A program made the position numbers and the translations under genes. DNA of 64,000 bases. It comes from Methyloradius palustris. Its GTDB lineage: Bacteria; Pseudomonadota; Gammaproteobacteria; Burkholderiales; Methylophilaceae. Positions 1 to 8,758 of the stretch are shown here, piece by piece (position 1 is the stretch's first letter; each line of letters begins with the position of its first letter). Location: assembly GCF_019703875.1 (NCBI RefSeq), contig NZ_AP024110.1, positions 2,666,001-2,730,000 of the forward strand, read 5' to 3'. The notes under the pieces are model-generated. The model worked only from the letters and a program-made list of their open reading frames with translations, was not told the DNA's origin and did no database searches.

Positions 1-42
1 ATAAATCACCTGAAAGTCACGCGAGAATCGCGCAATCCATTC

Positions 43-1392
43 ATGCAAACAGAAGAAAAAATAGCCCTTAGATACGCCGTGGTCGCTGCTGTCCAGCTAC
101 CTAGCGTCACTGATCTTGAGTTCGAGGCATCGCTCACCGAGTTACGTGAACTGGCAAAAACGCTGGGGTACGAGGTCGTGCATACCTTCGTACAGAAGCG
201 CTCTACCTTTGATATGACCGGTTATCTGGGCGTTGGTAAGCGCCAAGAAGTAAAAGAGTTCGTTAACCCCAAAGAAAATTCAGAAGAGTCCGATGAAAGT
301 GATGATCTACCGCTAGAGCCTAACCCGCATGAGATTGAAGTGGTTTTGGTGGATCATGAAATCTCGCCATCGCAAGCGCGGAATCTTGAAAAAGAAGTCG
401 GCTGCGAAGTGATGGACCGCACCATGGTCATCCTAGAAATATTCCATCGCAATGCACGCTCGCGTGCAGCCCGCGCACAGGTAGAGATTGCACGTCTTGG
501 CTATATGGCACCGCGCCTGCGCGAAGCGGCCAAACTTGCTGGCCCACAAGGGCGTCAACGTAGTGGTGCTGGTGGCCGCGGTGGTGGTGAATCGCACACA
601 GAGCTGGATAGACGCAAGATTCGTGACCGTATCGCCGAGCTGCAACAGGAAATCGTAGTGATGGATGGTGAACGTAAAACTCAACGGGCACGACGGCAAG
701 AACGCCAAGGGCTTGCTGCTGTTGCCTTGGTAGGCTACACCAACGCTGGCAAATCCACTTTGATGCGTGCACTTACTGGCAGCGAAGTGCTGGTAGCGAA
801 CAAACTATTTGCGACGCTCGATACCACCGTGCGTGCGCTCTACCCAGAAAGTGTGCCGCGCATACTGGTCAGCGATACGGTAGGGTTTATCAAAAATTTG
901 CCTCACGGCTTGGTGGCTTCATTCAAATCTACGCTGTATGAAGCGCTGGATGCCTCGCTATTGCTGCATGTGATTGACGCGAGCGACCCTGGCTTTGAAC
1001 GCCAGCTTGAAGTGACCGATGATGTGCTGAAAGAAATCGGCGCAGATGTTGTGCCGCGCATTCGTGTGTTTAACAAGATTGACTATGTTGGCGATGCAAC
1101 AGCACAAGCTGAATGTGAAGCAGCTTTGCGACTACGCTACCCAGATTGCGTGGTGATGAGCGCAAAGCGCCTAGATGAAGTCGCCAAACTGCACCAAATG
1201 ATTGTTAAGTTTTTTCAGCGCGATCTCACCGAGGCTGAGCTTTTCCTGCCTTGGTCAGCACAACAACTGCGCGGCCAAATCTATGCGACTTGCCAAGTGT
1301 TAGAAGAACGCTCCGGTAATGATGGAGCATTTTTTAAAGTGCTGGGTGAAGCCAACGCTATAGAAAAACTGCGCGATCAACTGAGTAAATAA
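43..1392 (+). CDS. hflX: GTPase HflX
   Basis: Ribosome-associated GTPase of the HflX family (449 aa), which binds the 50S subunit and helps split or rescue stalled ribosomes under stress. The N-terminal HflX domain (about residues 10-200) ends in a glycine-rich, basic coiled-coil segment. The G domain follows: Walker A GYTNAGKST at residue 231, G3 motif DTVGF near 278, G4 motif NKID near 344 and a G5-type SAK. Residues 77-95 form an acidic, low-complexity insert that I read as a lineage-specific loop. The ATG at 43 has no strong Shine-Dalgarno sequence, so the start is likely but not certain. In related bacteria hfq often precedes it, but that region lies outside the window. The gene ends 34 bp before a bidirectional terminator. 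Confidence 0.96.
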   Translation: MQTEEKIALRYAVVAAVQLPSVTDLEFEASLTELRELAKTLGYEVVHTFVQKRSTFDMTGYLGVGKRQEVKEFVNPKENSEESDESDDLPLEPNPHEIEVVLVDHEISPSQARNLEKEVGCEVMDRTMVILEIFHRNARSRAARAQVEIARLGYMAPRLREAAKLAGPQGRQRSGAGGRGGGESHTELDRRKIRDRIAELQQEIVVMDGERKTQRARRQERQGLAAVALVGYTNAGKSTLMRALTGSEVLVANKLFATLDTTVRALYPESVPRILVSDTVGFIKNLPHGLVASFKSTLYEALDASLLLHVIDASDPGFERQLEVTDDVLKEIGADVVPRIRVFNKIDYVGDATAQAECEAALRLRYPDCVVMSAKRLDEVAKLHQMIVKFFQRDLTEAELFLPWSAQQLRGQIYATCQVLEERSGNDGAFFKVLGEANAIEKLRDQLSK

Positions 1393-1425
1393 TCCGTACA
1401 AAGCTGAGTGGGAAAGGTACTGAAT

Positions 1426-1454
1426 AAAAAAGGCAGCTTTCGCTGCCTTTTTTT
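1426..1454. terminator. Bidirectional factor-independent terminator
   Basis: Inverted repeat AAGGCAGC / GCTGCCTT with a 4-nt loop, an A-run before it and a T-run after it. It sits between the convergent hflX (+) and the PEP-CTERM gene (-) and would stop transcription from both sides. Confidence 0.9.
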
Positions 1455-1474
1455 ATTGATGGTTCAAAGCGTGC

Positions 1475-3547
1475 TTATGCCATCTCTTCTTTTTGCTTGC
1501 GACGGCGAGCAACAAAACCAATCAAGCCTAAGCCAAAAATAAACATGGCATAGGTTTCGGGCTCAGGTACTGCTGCAACATTGGTGTAAACACCATCAAA
1601 TTGGAATTTCGCACCCACGCCGTTAATCGTAGTGCCGCTAATCAATGTCTGAAAGCTGGTATCAGCAGAAAAATTACCTAGTACACGAAACGCATAAGTA
1701 GGTGATGCACTCGCCAGATAATCTGTAATCGTCAGTGTTTTGCCGCTGACTACATCGCCAAGACCATTAAATGTGATGGATGTATTTCCCAGGTTCAGTA
1801 TTGAGTTATCAGTGAGTGAGAGGCTGGCGAATGTCTGGCCGTTTGCAGTATTTACATTGGTTATTGCAAGCGTACCGCCATTTAATTCCAGTGCACTGCT
1901 TGCTGAAATACGGTTTGCCCCATCTAAAGTCAGCGTACCGCCTGAGACCATGGTTTTACCTCCATAGGTATTGGCACCAGACAAAGTCACATTGCCACTC
2001 TTTACTTCTACGCTGTTGAAATTAGATACTGAACCTGCGTAAGCAAAGCTATTACCTGTGCCTGGATTAATCACCATGGTATTGCTGCCACCAACAGCAC
2101 CACTGATATTACCAATCACTGAAGCTGAACCACCTGTGATGTATAGCGCGTTGCTTGCACCAGCAAAGGTAATCGCTTTGCCACTGCTAGCGCCGTTGAT
2201 GGTGCCTGCATTATTGATGACGGCATTGTTCAGGCCAGTCTGGATAGCTGCAGTAGTCGCGCCACCGCCCAGAATCACGGCACCTGCATTGTTATTGATA
2301 GTAACGGTATATTGACTTGCCGCACCTACTGCAACAATCGCTGAATCGCTCTGCCCCCTGATGAGGCCACTTGCTTGATTGGTGATTGTTGCGTTGCCAT
2401 AGAGCGCTTCACGTGTGCCCGCAAGCGGACCGCTACTGATGTCATTACCAGCCAATGTAATACCGCGGCCAACAGCATTTGTATTACCCGTTGCCACTAA
2501 GCCTTCAATAGTGCCAGAGTTGATAATGGTACCGCCACCGACCGAGATGCCTTCGCTATAAGCCAAGCCTGCGCTCGGAGCGCTGTATGCATTGATTGAA
2601 CGGATAGTGCCTGTATTGGTAATGTTGACCAAGCCGTCAACATCAACGCCATCGCCGTCACCTGTGACGCCATTACCTGTAATCAAGCCACCATTGACTA
2701 CAGTGACCACTTGGTTAGCATTAAAACCATCCAGATTTAAGCCTGAACCATTCATGCCGCGAATAATGCCACCAGCACTATTGTTCACCGTCATGGTGAA
2801 GCTGCTAGTGCTATTCAAAGCGCCGCCAGTAATCGCATGGCGCCCACCTTCGATAATGCCAGTGCTTAAGTTATTGACGGTAATACCTGAATTGTTCTGC
2901 GCATCCACACCATCGCTGCTGCTACCTGCAGTCGTGATGGATTGTATGGTGCCCGCATTATTAACCACACCATTCACGCCAGGGCGCACTGCATCGGCCT
3001 CATAGGCTTTCATCAGGCCACCAGCGTAGTTATTGACGACATTGCTACCAGACAATATGGCGTTAAAGTCCACTACCTGGCTACCGCCAGCCGAAGCGTT
3101 CAATGAAATCATCTGGCCATAATTGTCCAGCGTGACGCTAGCAGGTGATTTAGCCATCTGGATCACATCAGCATCAGCGGCTTGCATGAGCGCCGTTGAG
3201 TTGGTGATGCTACCGTTGGTAATCATGAGGCCAGAAACACCCGTGTTATCGCGAATCACACGGCCAGAGCCAGTTTGGGAGATAGTACCCAAGTTAGTTA
3301 AGGATGCATTGTTGCCAGTGATGGTCACTGCAACCGTTGAGCCGTTTACTTTTAAAGAACGGCCTGCTGCAACACTACCTGTTTGGCCGCTGCCAGAACC
3401 CAAGGTTTGTGCGGTGGTTGAATCAGCATTGATAGTAAAGCTGGCAGCAAATACAGGGCTAGCAGTCAGCTGTATCAGACCTGCCAGAACTACAGCTACG
3501 GCAAGGCGATTAGGCTTTAAGGCGAATTGGCTTGGGGTGAATTGCAT
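1475..3547 (-). CDS. PEP-CTERM sorted protein with autotransporter-type beta-helix repeats
   Basis: Secreted surface or matrix protein of 690 aa. Residues 1-34 are a signal peptide with a hydrophobic core ending in VFA-A. The body is built of degenerate repeats rich in N, G, T and S (forms such as NNAGTI, NQASGLIRG, NNSAGGIIRG), as expected for a right-handed beta-helix. Around residues 520-545 there is an autotransporter-associated repeat (NTYGGKTMVSGGTLTLDGA). The C-terminus is a PEP-CTERM sorting signal: VPEPETYAMF, a short hydrophobic segment and then RRRKQK. There is no beta-barrel translocator, so export is expected to follow the exosortase route. No exosortase gene lies in the window. 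The ATG at 3547 has AGGGA just upstream. The ligand or exact role cannot be told from sequence. Confidence 0.9.
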   Translation of the reverse strand: MQFTPSQFALKPNRLAVAVVLAGLIQLTASPVFAASFTINADSTTAQTLGSGSGQTGSVAAGRSLKVNGSTVAVTITGNNASLTNLGTISQTGSGRVIRDNTGVSGLMITNGSITNSTALMQAADADVIQMAKSPASVTLDNYGQMISLNASAGGSQVVDFNAILSGSNVVNNYAGGLMKAYEADAVRPGVNGVVNNAGTIQSITTAGSSSDGVDAQNNSGITVNNLSTGIIEGGRHAITGGALNSTSSFTMTVNNSAGGIIRGMNGSGLNLDGFNANQVVTVVNGGLITGNGVTGDGDGVDVDGLVNITNTGTIRSINAYSAPSAGLAYSEGISVGGGTIINSGTIEGLVATGNTNAVGRGITLAGNDISSGPLAGTREALYGNATITNQASGLIRGQSDSAIVAVGAASQYTVTINNNAGAVILGGGATTAAIQTGLNNAVINNAGTINGASSGKAITFAGASNALYITGGSASVIGNISGAVGGSNTMVINPGTGNSFAYAGSVSNFNSVEVKSGNVTLSGANTYGGKTMVSGGTLTLDGANRISASSALELNGGTLAITNVNTANGQTFASLSLTDNSILNLGNTSITFNGLGDVVSGKTLTITDYLASASPTYAFRVLGNFSADTSFQTLISGTTINGVGAKFQFDGVYTNVAAVPEPETYAMFIFGLGLIGFVARRRKQKEEMA

Positions 3548-3810
3548 TGAGGATTCCCTGTTATTTTGGATTTAAACGAATTTATCCCCGCACTATACGA
3601 ACCGAATATGACAAGCGCATTAATCAAAGTAAGAACATTGAAAAGCTGTTTATATAGTGATTTGGCATCAGCATGACTATGTGATGTTTTGATGACGTTT
3701 CTGCAAATTCAATAGTGGTAACTGCCATGTAATGTCTGCTAGTCTTGCGCCCTTTTTACGCACGCATTCGTGCTTATACTCTTAATTAACTTAAGCAGAA
3801 GGATTAAAAA

Positions 3811-4203
3811 ATGCAGAAATTCATGACAGGTATTCAAACATTCGCCATTCTGGTCATCGCATGTGCGCTTTGTGTCATTGCCTCTCAGGCAGCAAATAAG
3901 CATGGGAAATTACCTGAATTATCAAGCCAATATCATGCAGTCGCTTTAATGAATGGTCAGCTATTTTTCGGGCGCATTGACAGCTTGGGGGATGATTACA
4001 CCGTGTTGCGAGATGTGTTCTATATTCAGGCCCGCCAAAAGCCAGGCACCACAGAAGTAGCGAATGTACTCATTAAGCGTGGCGGCGAAGCACACGCACC
4101 AGATCGCATGATCATCAACCGCCAGCAAGTGCTATTGATTGAACCTGTCAAACAAGACTCGCAGATTGCAAAGCTCATCGCGGAGCAAAACACAGTACAT
4201 TAG
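3811..4203 (+). CDS. Conserved-looking hypothetical protein, membrane-anchored
   Basis: A 130-aa protein that I do not recognise. Residues 9-28 form one hydrophobic segment, either an uncleaved anchor or a signal peptide ending near SQA. The rest is soluble. The segment from about residue 45 (HAVALMNGQLFFGRIDSLGD) reads like a small beta-barrel core similar to those in proteins that start with a 'G-x-x-F/Y-G-x-I' strand. A good ribosome-binding site (GAAGGA) lies 8 nt before the ATG. The gene stands alone between the PEP-CTERM gene and the protease pair. Upstream, GCACG/CGTGC (3760-3773) is a short dyad that may overlap its promoter. Coding character is good, but no function can be assigned. 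Confidence 0.75.
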   Translation: MQKFMTGIQTFAILVIACALCVIASQAANKHGKLPELSSQYHAVALMNGQLFFGRIDSLGDDYTVLRDVFYIQARQKPGTTEVANVLIKRGGEAHAPDRMIINRQQVLLIEPVKQDSQIAKLIAEQNTVH

Positions 4204-4309
4204 GTCGCATTGGCATGCTAGTTGCTAATTACATATTGAAACACATGTTTGAATCAGTTTTTATTTTTAAGAGGTGCATCACTTTTTAATATGTAGATTG
4301 GGGCTAATC

Positions 4310-5326
4310 ATGACAAGGTATTTGTTTGCTTTATTGTATTTGAGTTTAGCGTTACCCGCGGCGGCCATGCCAACGGATGAATTGCTACAAAAAATCAATA
4401 CCTTGGTCGTGCGTGTGCAGGTGGAGCTTGCTAATGGCGGTTACGGAGTTGGCTCTGGCGTAGTGGTAGCTGAAGACCAGATTGTTACCAATTGCCATGT
4501 GATTGCGAACGCCAATTCAATAGGGGTACTCAGTAACAGAACCGCTTATACGGTCACTGCCATCAAAGCCGATTGGCACCATGATGTATGTATTCTAAAA
4601 GTAGATGGTTTAAATGCACCAGTTGCTAGCATTAGCCCCAGTAAAAACCTGAAATACCAACAACCAGTATTCGCTACTGGCTTCCCCGACTTTTCCCCAG
4701 TACCTTCCAGCACTTTTGGCTATGTAAAAGCCTTATACCCGATGGATGACAGCGTGATTGTGCGTGCATCTAGCACTTTCAGGTTGGGTGATAGTGGCGG
4801 TGGACTATTTGATGATAGTGGCAACCTAGTGGGCGTCATGACCCTGAAAAGCCCAGGCCATAATGCCTATTATTACTTCATGCCAGTGGAATGGGTGCAA
4901 GCTTTACTGAAACAACCAGAACAAGCGCTTGGTACAAAAAGTGAACTGCCATTCTGGGCAGAGTCTCTGGATAAATGGCCTTCATTCATGCGGGTAGTAC
5001 AGCCGTATCTGACTGAAGATTGGGCTTCGCTACAAAAAGTCGCCACACAATGGACAAAAGAAGAGCCTAACAATGCAGAAGCTTGGTTTTACTTGGCTGC
5101 AGCAGAATACGGAAACAACAATAACTTGATCTCTGAGATTCATTTACGCAGAGCCGTTGCGCTTAATAGTCAACACAGCCTTGCGCTCTATTATCTGGGC
5201 CTGATTGCTGAAGATGATGGCAAGCACATGGAAGCACTCACCAGTATTGCTCTACTCAACAAGTTCGATGTTGCCGTGGCCGACCAACTCAAGGTTGCCA
5301 TAGGCATTATTCCAGACCAGCAATAA
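4310..5326 (+). CDS. Secreted trypsin-like serine protease with TPR tail (copy 1)
   Basis: Periplasmic or secreted S1-family (trypsin/DegP-fold) protease of 338 aa. Start is taken at the ATG at 4310, which opens a clean signal peptide (MTRYLFALLYLSLALPAAA); a GTG at 4274 in the same frame would add 12 residues without one. Catalytic triad: His63 in TNCHV, Asp92 in HHDVC, Ser162 in GDSGGG. Residues about 230-330 form helical TPR-like repeats with alternating A/L/Y positions. There is no PDZ domain, so it is not a classical DegP. It faces a paralogue of the same design (5331-6329, minus strand) with identical triad numbering, and the two stop codons are 4 bp apart. Substrate is unknown. Confidence 0.88.
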   Translation: MTRYLFALLYLSLALPAAAMPTDELLQKINTLVVRVQVELANGGYGVGSGVVVAEDQIVTNCHVIANANSIGVLSNRTAYTVTAIKADWHHDVCILKVDGLNAPVASISPSKNLKYQQPVFATGFPDFSPVPSSTFGYVKALYPMDDSVIVRASSTFRLGDSGGGLFDDSGNLVGVMTLKSPGHNAYYYFMPVEWVQALLKQPEQALGTKSELPFWAESLDKWPSFMRVVQPYLTEDWASLQKVATQWTKEEPNNAEAWFYLAAAEYGNNNNLISEIHLRRAVALNSQHSLALYYLGLIAEDDGKHMEALTSIALLNKFDVAVADQLKVAIGIIPDQQ

Positions 5327-5330
5327 AAGC

Positions 5331-6329
5331 TTATTGGAGGTTTGCGCCCAGTTCCTCAACAGCATCGCTGTTGAGGTCTTTTAGTAACATAGTAAGCCTT
5401 TGTAGTTCTTGAACATTCCCCTCTGTTTTAGCCAATTTAGCTAAAGCCAGCATGCTGGCTGTGTGCCTTGGATTAGCCTTTAATACTTGACCATATAATT
5501 GTTGTGCGGCTTTAGTTTCCCCCAGATTTTCCTCTGCTAAAGCAAGGTAATAACTTGCCTCTATAGCAGTTGGTTCTTTACTTTGCCAATCCTGAGCAAT
5601 GGATTTCAAGCTTACCCAATCCTTATTTTGCACAGGCAGCACAATCCGCATGAAGAACGGTTGCTGACCTTCAGGACTATCCCAAAATGGCGTACCAGAT
5701 TGTCCCAATTCTTTAAGGTCCGGGGCATTAAGCAACGCTTTGATCCATTTAACGGGTACACCAAAATAATAGGCATCGTGCCCTGGGCTTTTAAATGTGT
5801 TCAAACCGTACAGTTTGCCTTCATCATCAAATATCGGGCTACCACTTGCGCCCAACATAAAGGAGTCTGAAGTACGAATCACCATACCGTCATCCAGCGG
5901 ATAAAGCGCTTTGACATTGCCGAATGTAGTTTGTGGTTTAGGCGCGCCACCTTGAAAACCAATGGAAAAAATCGATTGCTCATACTGCGGCGACTCACTG
6001 TCCGCCAGCACCACTGGCTTCATTCCCAAATAATCAACCTTGAGCAGGCACACATCATGGCGCCAGTCTTCTTTGACAGCTACTGGATTAAACGTATCAC
6101 CATGCGCCGTAACGTTTACACCCACAGCATTGGTTAACACGTGGCAATTAGTCGCCACGTAATCTTCGGCGACCACAACTCCAGAACCCACGCCTCGCGC
6201 GCCACTTTTGGTGGCCGTGTTGATTTTTACAATAGACCCTTTAAGCGTATAGATCTGGTCTAAAGTAGGCTCGGCGTAGGCGTTAATACTGATTGATGCA
6301 AAAATAATGGGCAAGATAGTCTGGCGCAT
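5331..6329 (-). CDS. Secreted trypsin-like serine protease with TPR tail (copy 2)
   Basis: Paralogue of the neighbouring plus-strand protease, 332 aa, with the same order: signal peptide (residues 1-19, ending AYA), chymotrypsin-fold protease domain, then TPR-like repeats (about 230-325). Catalytic residues are His63 (TNCHV), Asp92 (RHDVC) and Ser162. The serine motif is GASGSP, where copy 1 has GDSGGG, so the Asp before the serine is replaced by Ala, which may alter substrate preference. Other shared strings are VGSGVVVAED and KSPGHxAYY. The pair most likely arose by inverted duplication. The last 15 codons also encode a terminator-like hairpin for the opposite gene. Confidence 0.88.
   Translation of the reverse strand: MRQTILPIIFASISINAYAEPTLDQIYTLKGSIVKINTATKSGARGVGSGVVVAEDYVATNCHVLTNAVGVNVTAHGDTFNPVAVKEDWRHDVCLLKVDYLGMKPVVLADSESPQYEQSIFSIGFQGGAPKPQTTFGNVKALYPLDDGMVIRTSDSFMLGASGSPIFDDEGKLYGLNTFKSPGHDAYYFGVPVKWIKALLNAPDLKELGQSGTPFWDSPEGQQPFFMRIVLPVQNKDWVSLKSIAQDWQSKEPTAIEASYYLALAEENLGETKAAQQLYGQVLKANPRHTASMLALAKLAKTEGNVQELQRLTMLLKDLNSDAVEELGANLQ
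5354..5383 (+). terminator. Terminator for protease copy 1, lying inside copy 2 coding sequence
   Basis: Perfect 10-bp inverted repeat CCTCAACAGC / GCTGTTGAGG with a 3-nt loop (5354-5376), followed on the plus strand by TCTTTTAG. It begins 27 bp after the stop of the plus-strand protease and overlaps the 3' coding end of the minus-strand one. Confidence 0.7.
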
Positions 6330-6492
6330 AATTTAATCCAAGGTTGATCAGAATGTGTGATGAGCAGATTTAATAAGTAAGCCATAAAACTAATCAATAG
6401 ACTTGGCAAGTATGCAATACGTTCGTTTAATAGGAACTCATTAGTTTCTGTTAAAGTCTGAGCATGGAGACATGGACTTAAAGGATGCAGGG

Positions 6493-6675
6493 ATGACTGA
6501 TAACAACGAAAAAATACAAGAAAATAACACCACCAGCTACACCACACTTGAAGAAGTGGTCGCCCACACCTGTAGCTGCAAGTTGAGAACGATTTGTCCA
6601 GATAAACACTCCAGCGAGTGCTTAAAAGACCGTAACCTCTACCAAGAATTCATGCTGGCTAGAGCAGCGCACTAA
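6493..6675 (+). CDS. Small cysteine-containing hypothetical protein
   Basis: Predicted 60-aa soluble protein that I do not recognise. Start is the ATG at 6493 because AAAGGA lies 8 nt upstream; the ATG at 6472 in the same frame has no such site. The N-terminus is polar and acidic. The centre carries four Cys in the order C-x-C-x(5)-C-x(6)-C, preceded by His and with HSS between the last two, which could bind a metal (Zn or Fe-S), but this is inference. It ends 1 bp before the stop of the convergent DedA-rhodanese gene. Confidence 0.65.
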   Translation: MTDNNEKIQENNTTSYTTLEEVVAHTCSCKLRTICPDKHSSECLKDRNLYQEFMLARAAH

Positions 6676-6676
6676 A

Positions 6677-7630
6677 TCACTTACTAGCGTCAGGCAACGC
6701 TAAATCTGCACTTTCAACCTCATAGCCTGCGCTTACCCAGGCATCTATGCCGCCAGTCAATGGGCGCACGCGGTGGTAGCCTTTTTGGATGAGTAACTTT
6801 GCCATTTTTGCGGCACTCGCCTCGTTGGGGCATGCGCAATATAAAATCACTTCGCCTTCCACATTAGATTCCAATGCAAAGGCATCCACGGTATCTGCCG
6901 TTAACGTAATTGCGCCGGGGATTCTGCCACCTGTTTGCAGCTGTGTTGGGCGTACGTCAATAATCACAGGCGATTGACCAGCTTTGAGCATAGTACCAAG
7001 CTCCTCCACTGTGATCTGCTCCATGCGTAGCGCCTTCATAAACCGATAACGCTCCCACCATTTAGAAGCAACGAAAGCCACCAAAGCCAGCGCAATCAAC
7101 ATGGCGCCAAAGCGCCCCATTTGTGCAAGTGAAGAAATCAACTCGTCAATCGTGCTGCTGAATAAACTACCCAATAAAATCGCAGAACCCGCCCAGATAG
7201 CAGCACCCAAGCTATCAAAAATTATAAATGTCCAAGGCTTGGTACCCACAGTGCCGGCCAAGGCACTGGATATAGAAGCAAAGCCAGGAATGAACTTACA
7301 GAACAACAAGGCTGGCGGGCCGATACGCAAATAAAGCGACTCCGTTTGCCGCACACAAGAATCAGGCGATAGAGAAATCTTGCACAATTTAGCCATCACT
7401 CTACGGCCATATTTGCGGCCCGCCATGTACCAGATCACATCCGCCAATAAGGCTGAGAAGACCGCCGTAAACAACAAACTAGGCGCTGTATATTGCCCTT
7501 GTCCAAGCAACGCACCAGTCAGCAGCAATGCGGGATAGGCTGGAATCGGCAAACCGATCTGCTCCAGAAACACATTGGCAAATACAATCAGCAAGCCGTA
7601 CTGCTGCAATAAATCTACGAGGTAAGTCAT
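6677..7630 (-). CDS. DedA-family membrane protein fused to a rhodanese domain
   Basis: Inner-membrane protein of 317 aa. Residues about 1-195 are the DedA/SNARE-associated (VTT) domain: several membrane segments, the FLEQIGLPIP re-entrant motif near residue 21, and FKFIPG-type CKFIPGFASI near 111. DedA proteins are linked to undecaprenyl-phosphate or phospholipid flipping. Residues about 205-305 are a rhodanese fold with VIIDVRP near 222 and a likely catalytic Cys265 in VILYCACPNE. The Cys-x-Cys-Pro form of the loop is common in such DedA fusions. The rhodanese part should face the cytoplasm and may carry persulfide sulfur, but its substrate is unknown. It reads alone, with no clear partner. 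Confidence 0.9.
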   Translation of the reverse strand: MTYLVDLLQQYGLLIVFANVFLEQIGLPIPAYPALLLTGALLGQGQYTAPSLLFTAVFSALLADVIWYMAGRKYGRRVMAKLCKISLSPDSCVRQTESLYLRIGPPALLFCKFIPGFASISSALAGTVGTKPWTFIIFDSLGAAIWAGSAILLGSLFSSTIDELISSLAQMGRFGAMLIALALVAFVASKWWERYRFMKALRMEQITVEELGTMLKAGQSPVIIDVRPTQLQTGGRIPGAITLTADTVDAFALESNVEGEVILYCACPNEASAAKMAKLLIQKGYHRVRPLTGGIDAWVSAGYEVESADLALPDASK

Positions 7631-7732
7631 GCGTTCTCAATCTTAATTAGAATTCATCATATGGTGACTTAATATCACGACATCAAGGGTTGATCTCAAA
7701 TATCTACCATGCTTACTAAACACAGAACAGCT

Positions 7733-8635
7733 TTAGTGATCTACATATTGATCCATCAGCGCTGCAACCCAATCCATAAACACTTGCACACGGCGCGCCA
7801 AGTGGCGTCTATGTGGGTAAATTAAGGAAATAGGCATCGGTTCTGCATGGTAGTTTTTGAGTATCTGCACCATGGCGCCAGAGTCGAGATAATGTTTTAC
7901 GCCTTCGTAAGGCACTTGCACGATGCCTAAGCCTGCAAGGCAAGCGGCACTGTAGGTATCGGTACTGTTGACCGTGATTGCGGCTTTCATTTTTAAGTGA
8001 ATATATTTTTCTCCGTTGAAATATTCCCATGCTGGTGCTTTAGCACCCAAGACTGGCGCGTAGTCCACAATAAAATGCTGGCCTAAATCTTCAATCGACA
8101 TTGGCTCACCATACTTTTGAATGTAGCTTGGGCTGACGCAATTGACCAACTTGAGATGCCCTAATGGCCGCGCGATCAAGCCTGAGTCTGCGAGATTGCC
8201 GATGCGGATCAGGCAATCAAACCCCTCTGCGACAATGTCCACACGCCTGTCGGTGCTACTAAGTTCAATCTGGAGATTCGGATGCTGGCTCATGAATGCT
8301 GGCAAATTTGGAATCACCAGATTTCTAGCAATGTTGATCGGCATATCGACACGTAAACGGCCATTGATGGGCGTTGAGGCTTGCTGAAACATCGCATCGA
8401 CCTCGTCCACTTCCGCCAGCAGGTCTTTGCAACGTTCATAGAATATCTGACCATCTTGGGTAAGTTGCACTTTGCGCGTGGTACGGTGCAAAAGTCGCAC
8501 ACCCATCTGGCTTTCCAGTTGTTGGATAGCGGTTGAAATGCCGCCTTTTTGTATGCCCGTTTGTTCTGCAGCCTTGGTAAAGCTGGCCAGCTCGGCAACA
8601 CGGACAAACACCTGCATGGCGCTTAATTTATCCAA
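7733..8635 (-). CDS. LysR-family transcriptional regulator
   Basis: LysR-type regulator of 300 aa. Residues 1-60 are a winged helix-turn-helix (MDKLSAMQVFVRVAELASFT...); the rest is the periplasmic-binding-protein-like effector domain seen in the CrgA/PA2220-like subgroup. I chose the TTG at 8635 because AGGAG lies 5 nt upstream and it gives the canonical 'MDKL' LysR start; a GTG two codons earlier overlaps that site. It is transcribed away from the SDR gene at 8759, and a T-N11-A dyad sits between them, so the SDR gene is the probable target. The inducer is unknown. Confidence 0.93.
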   Translation of the reverse strand: MDKLSAMQVFVRVAELASFTKAAEQTGIQKGGISTAIQQLESQMGVRLLHRTTRKVQLTQDGQIFYERCKDLLAEVDEVDAMFQQASTPINGRLRVDMPINIARNLVIPNLPAFMSQHPNLQIELSSTDRRVDIVAEGFDCLIRIGNLADSGLIARPLGHLKLVNCVSPSYIQKYGEPMSIEDLGQHFIVDYAPVLGAKAPAWEYFNGEKYIHLKMKAAITVNSTDTYSAACLAGLGIVQVPYEGVKHYLDSGAMVQILKNYHAEPMPISLIYPHRRHLARRVQVFMDWVAALMDQYVDH

Positions 8636-8648
8636 ATCCACTCCTATT

Positions 8649-8665
8649 GTTCTATTTAGTAGAAC
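8649..8665. promoter_or_regulatory. LysR-type operator (T-N11-A dyad)
   Basis: GTTCTA-TTTAG-TAGAAC is a perfect 6-bp dyad with 5-nt spacer and contains TTC-N9-GAA, the usual T-N11-A form bound by LysR proteins. It is 14 bp upstream of the lysR start and about 94 bp before the SDR start, in the shared control region. Confidence 0.65.
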
Positions 8666-8758
8666 ACTGAAACTTAAATTATAGAGTTTATCTCTTTAAT
8701 TCACTTCAATACACTGTTTATCAGGCAATACATTTCAACATTGATTAAGGAGTTTGAT

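Noticed and set aside
1740..3575. Several plus-strand open frames across the PEP-CTERM gene
   Set aside because: They lie antisense to a protein with a clear signal peptide, repeats and sorting signal; they have V/P-rich shadow composition and no ribosome-binding sites.
6260..6547. 95-aa minus-strand frame spanning the copy 2 protease start and the small Cys protein
   Set aside because: It overlaps two better genes on either side; no start signal.
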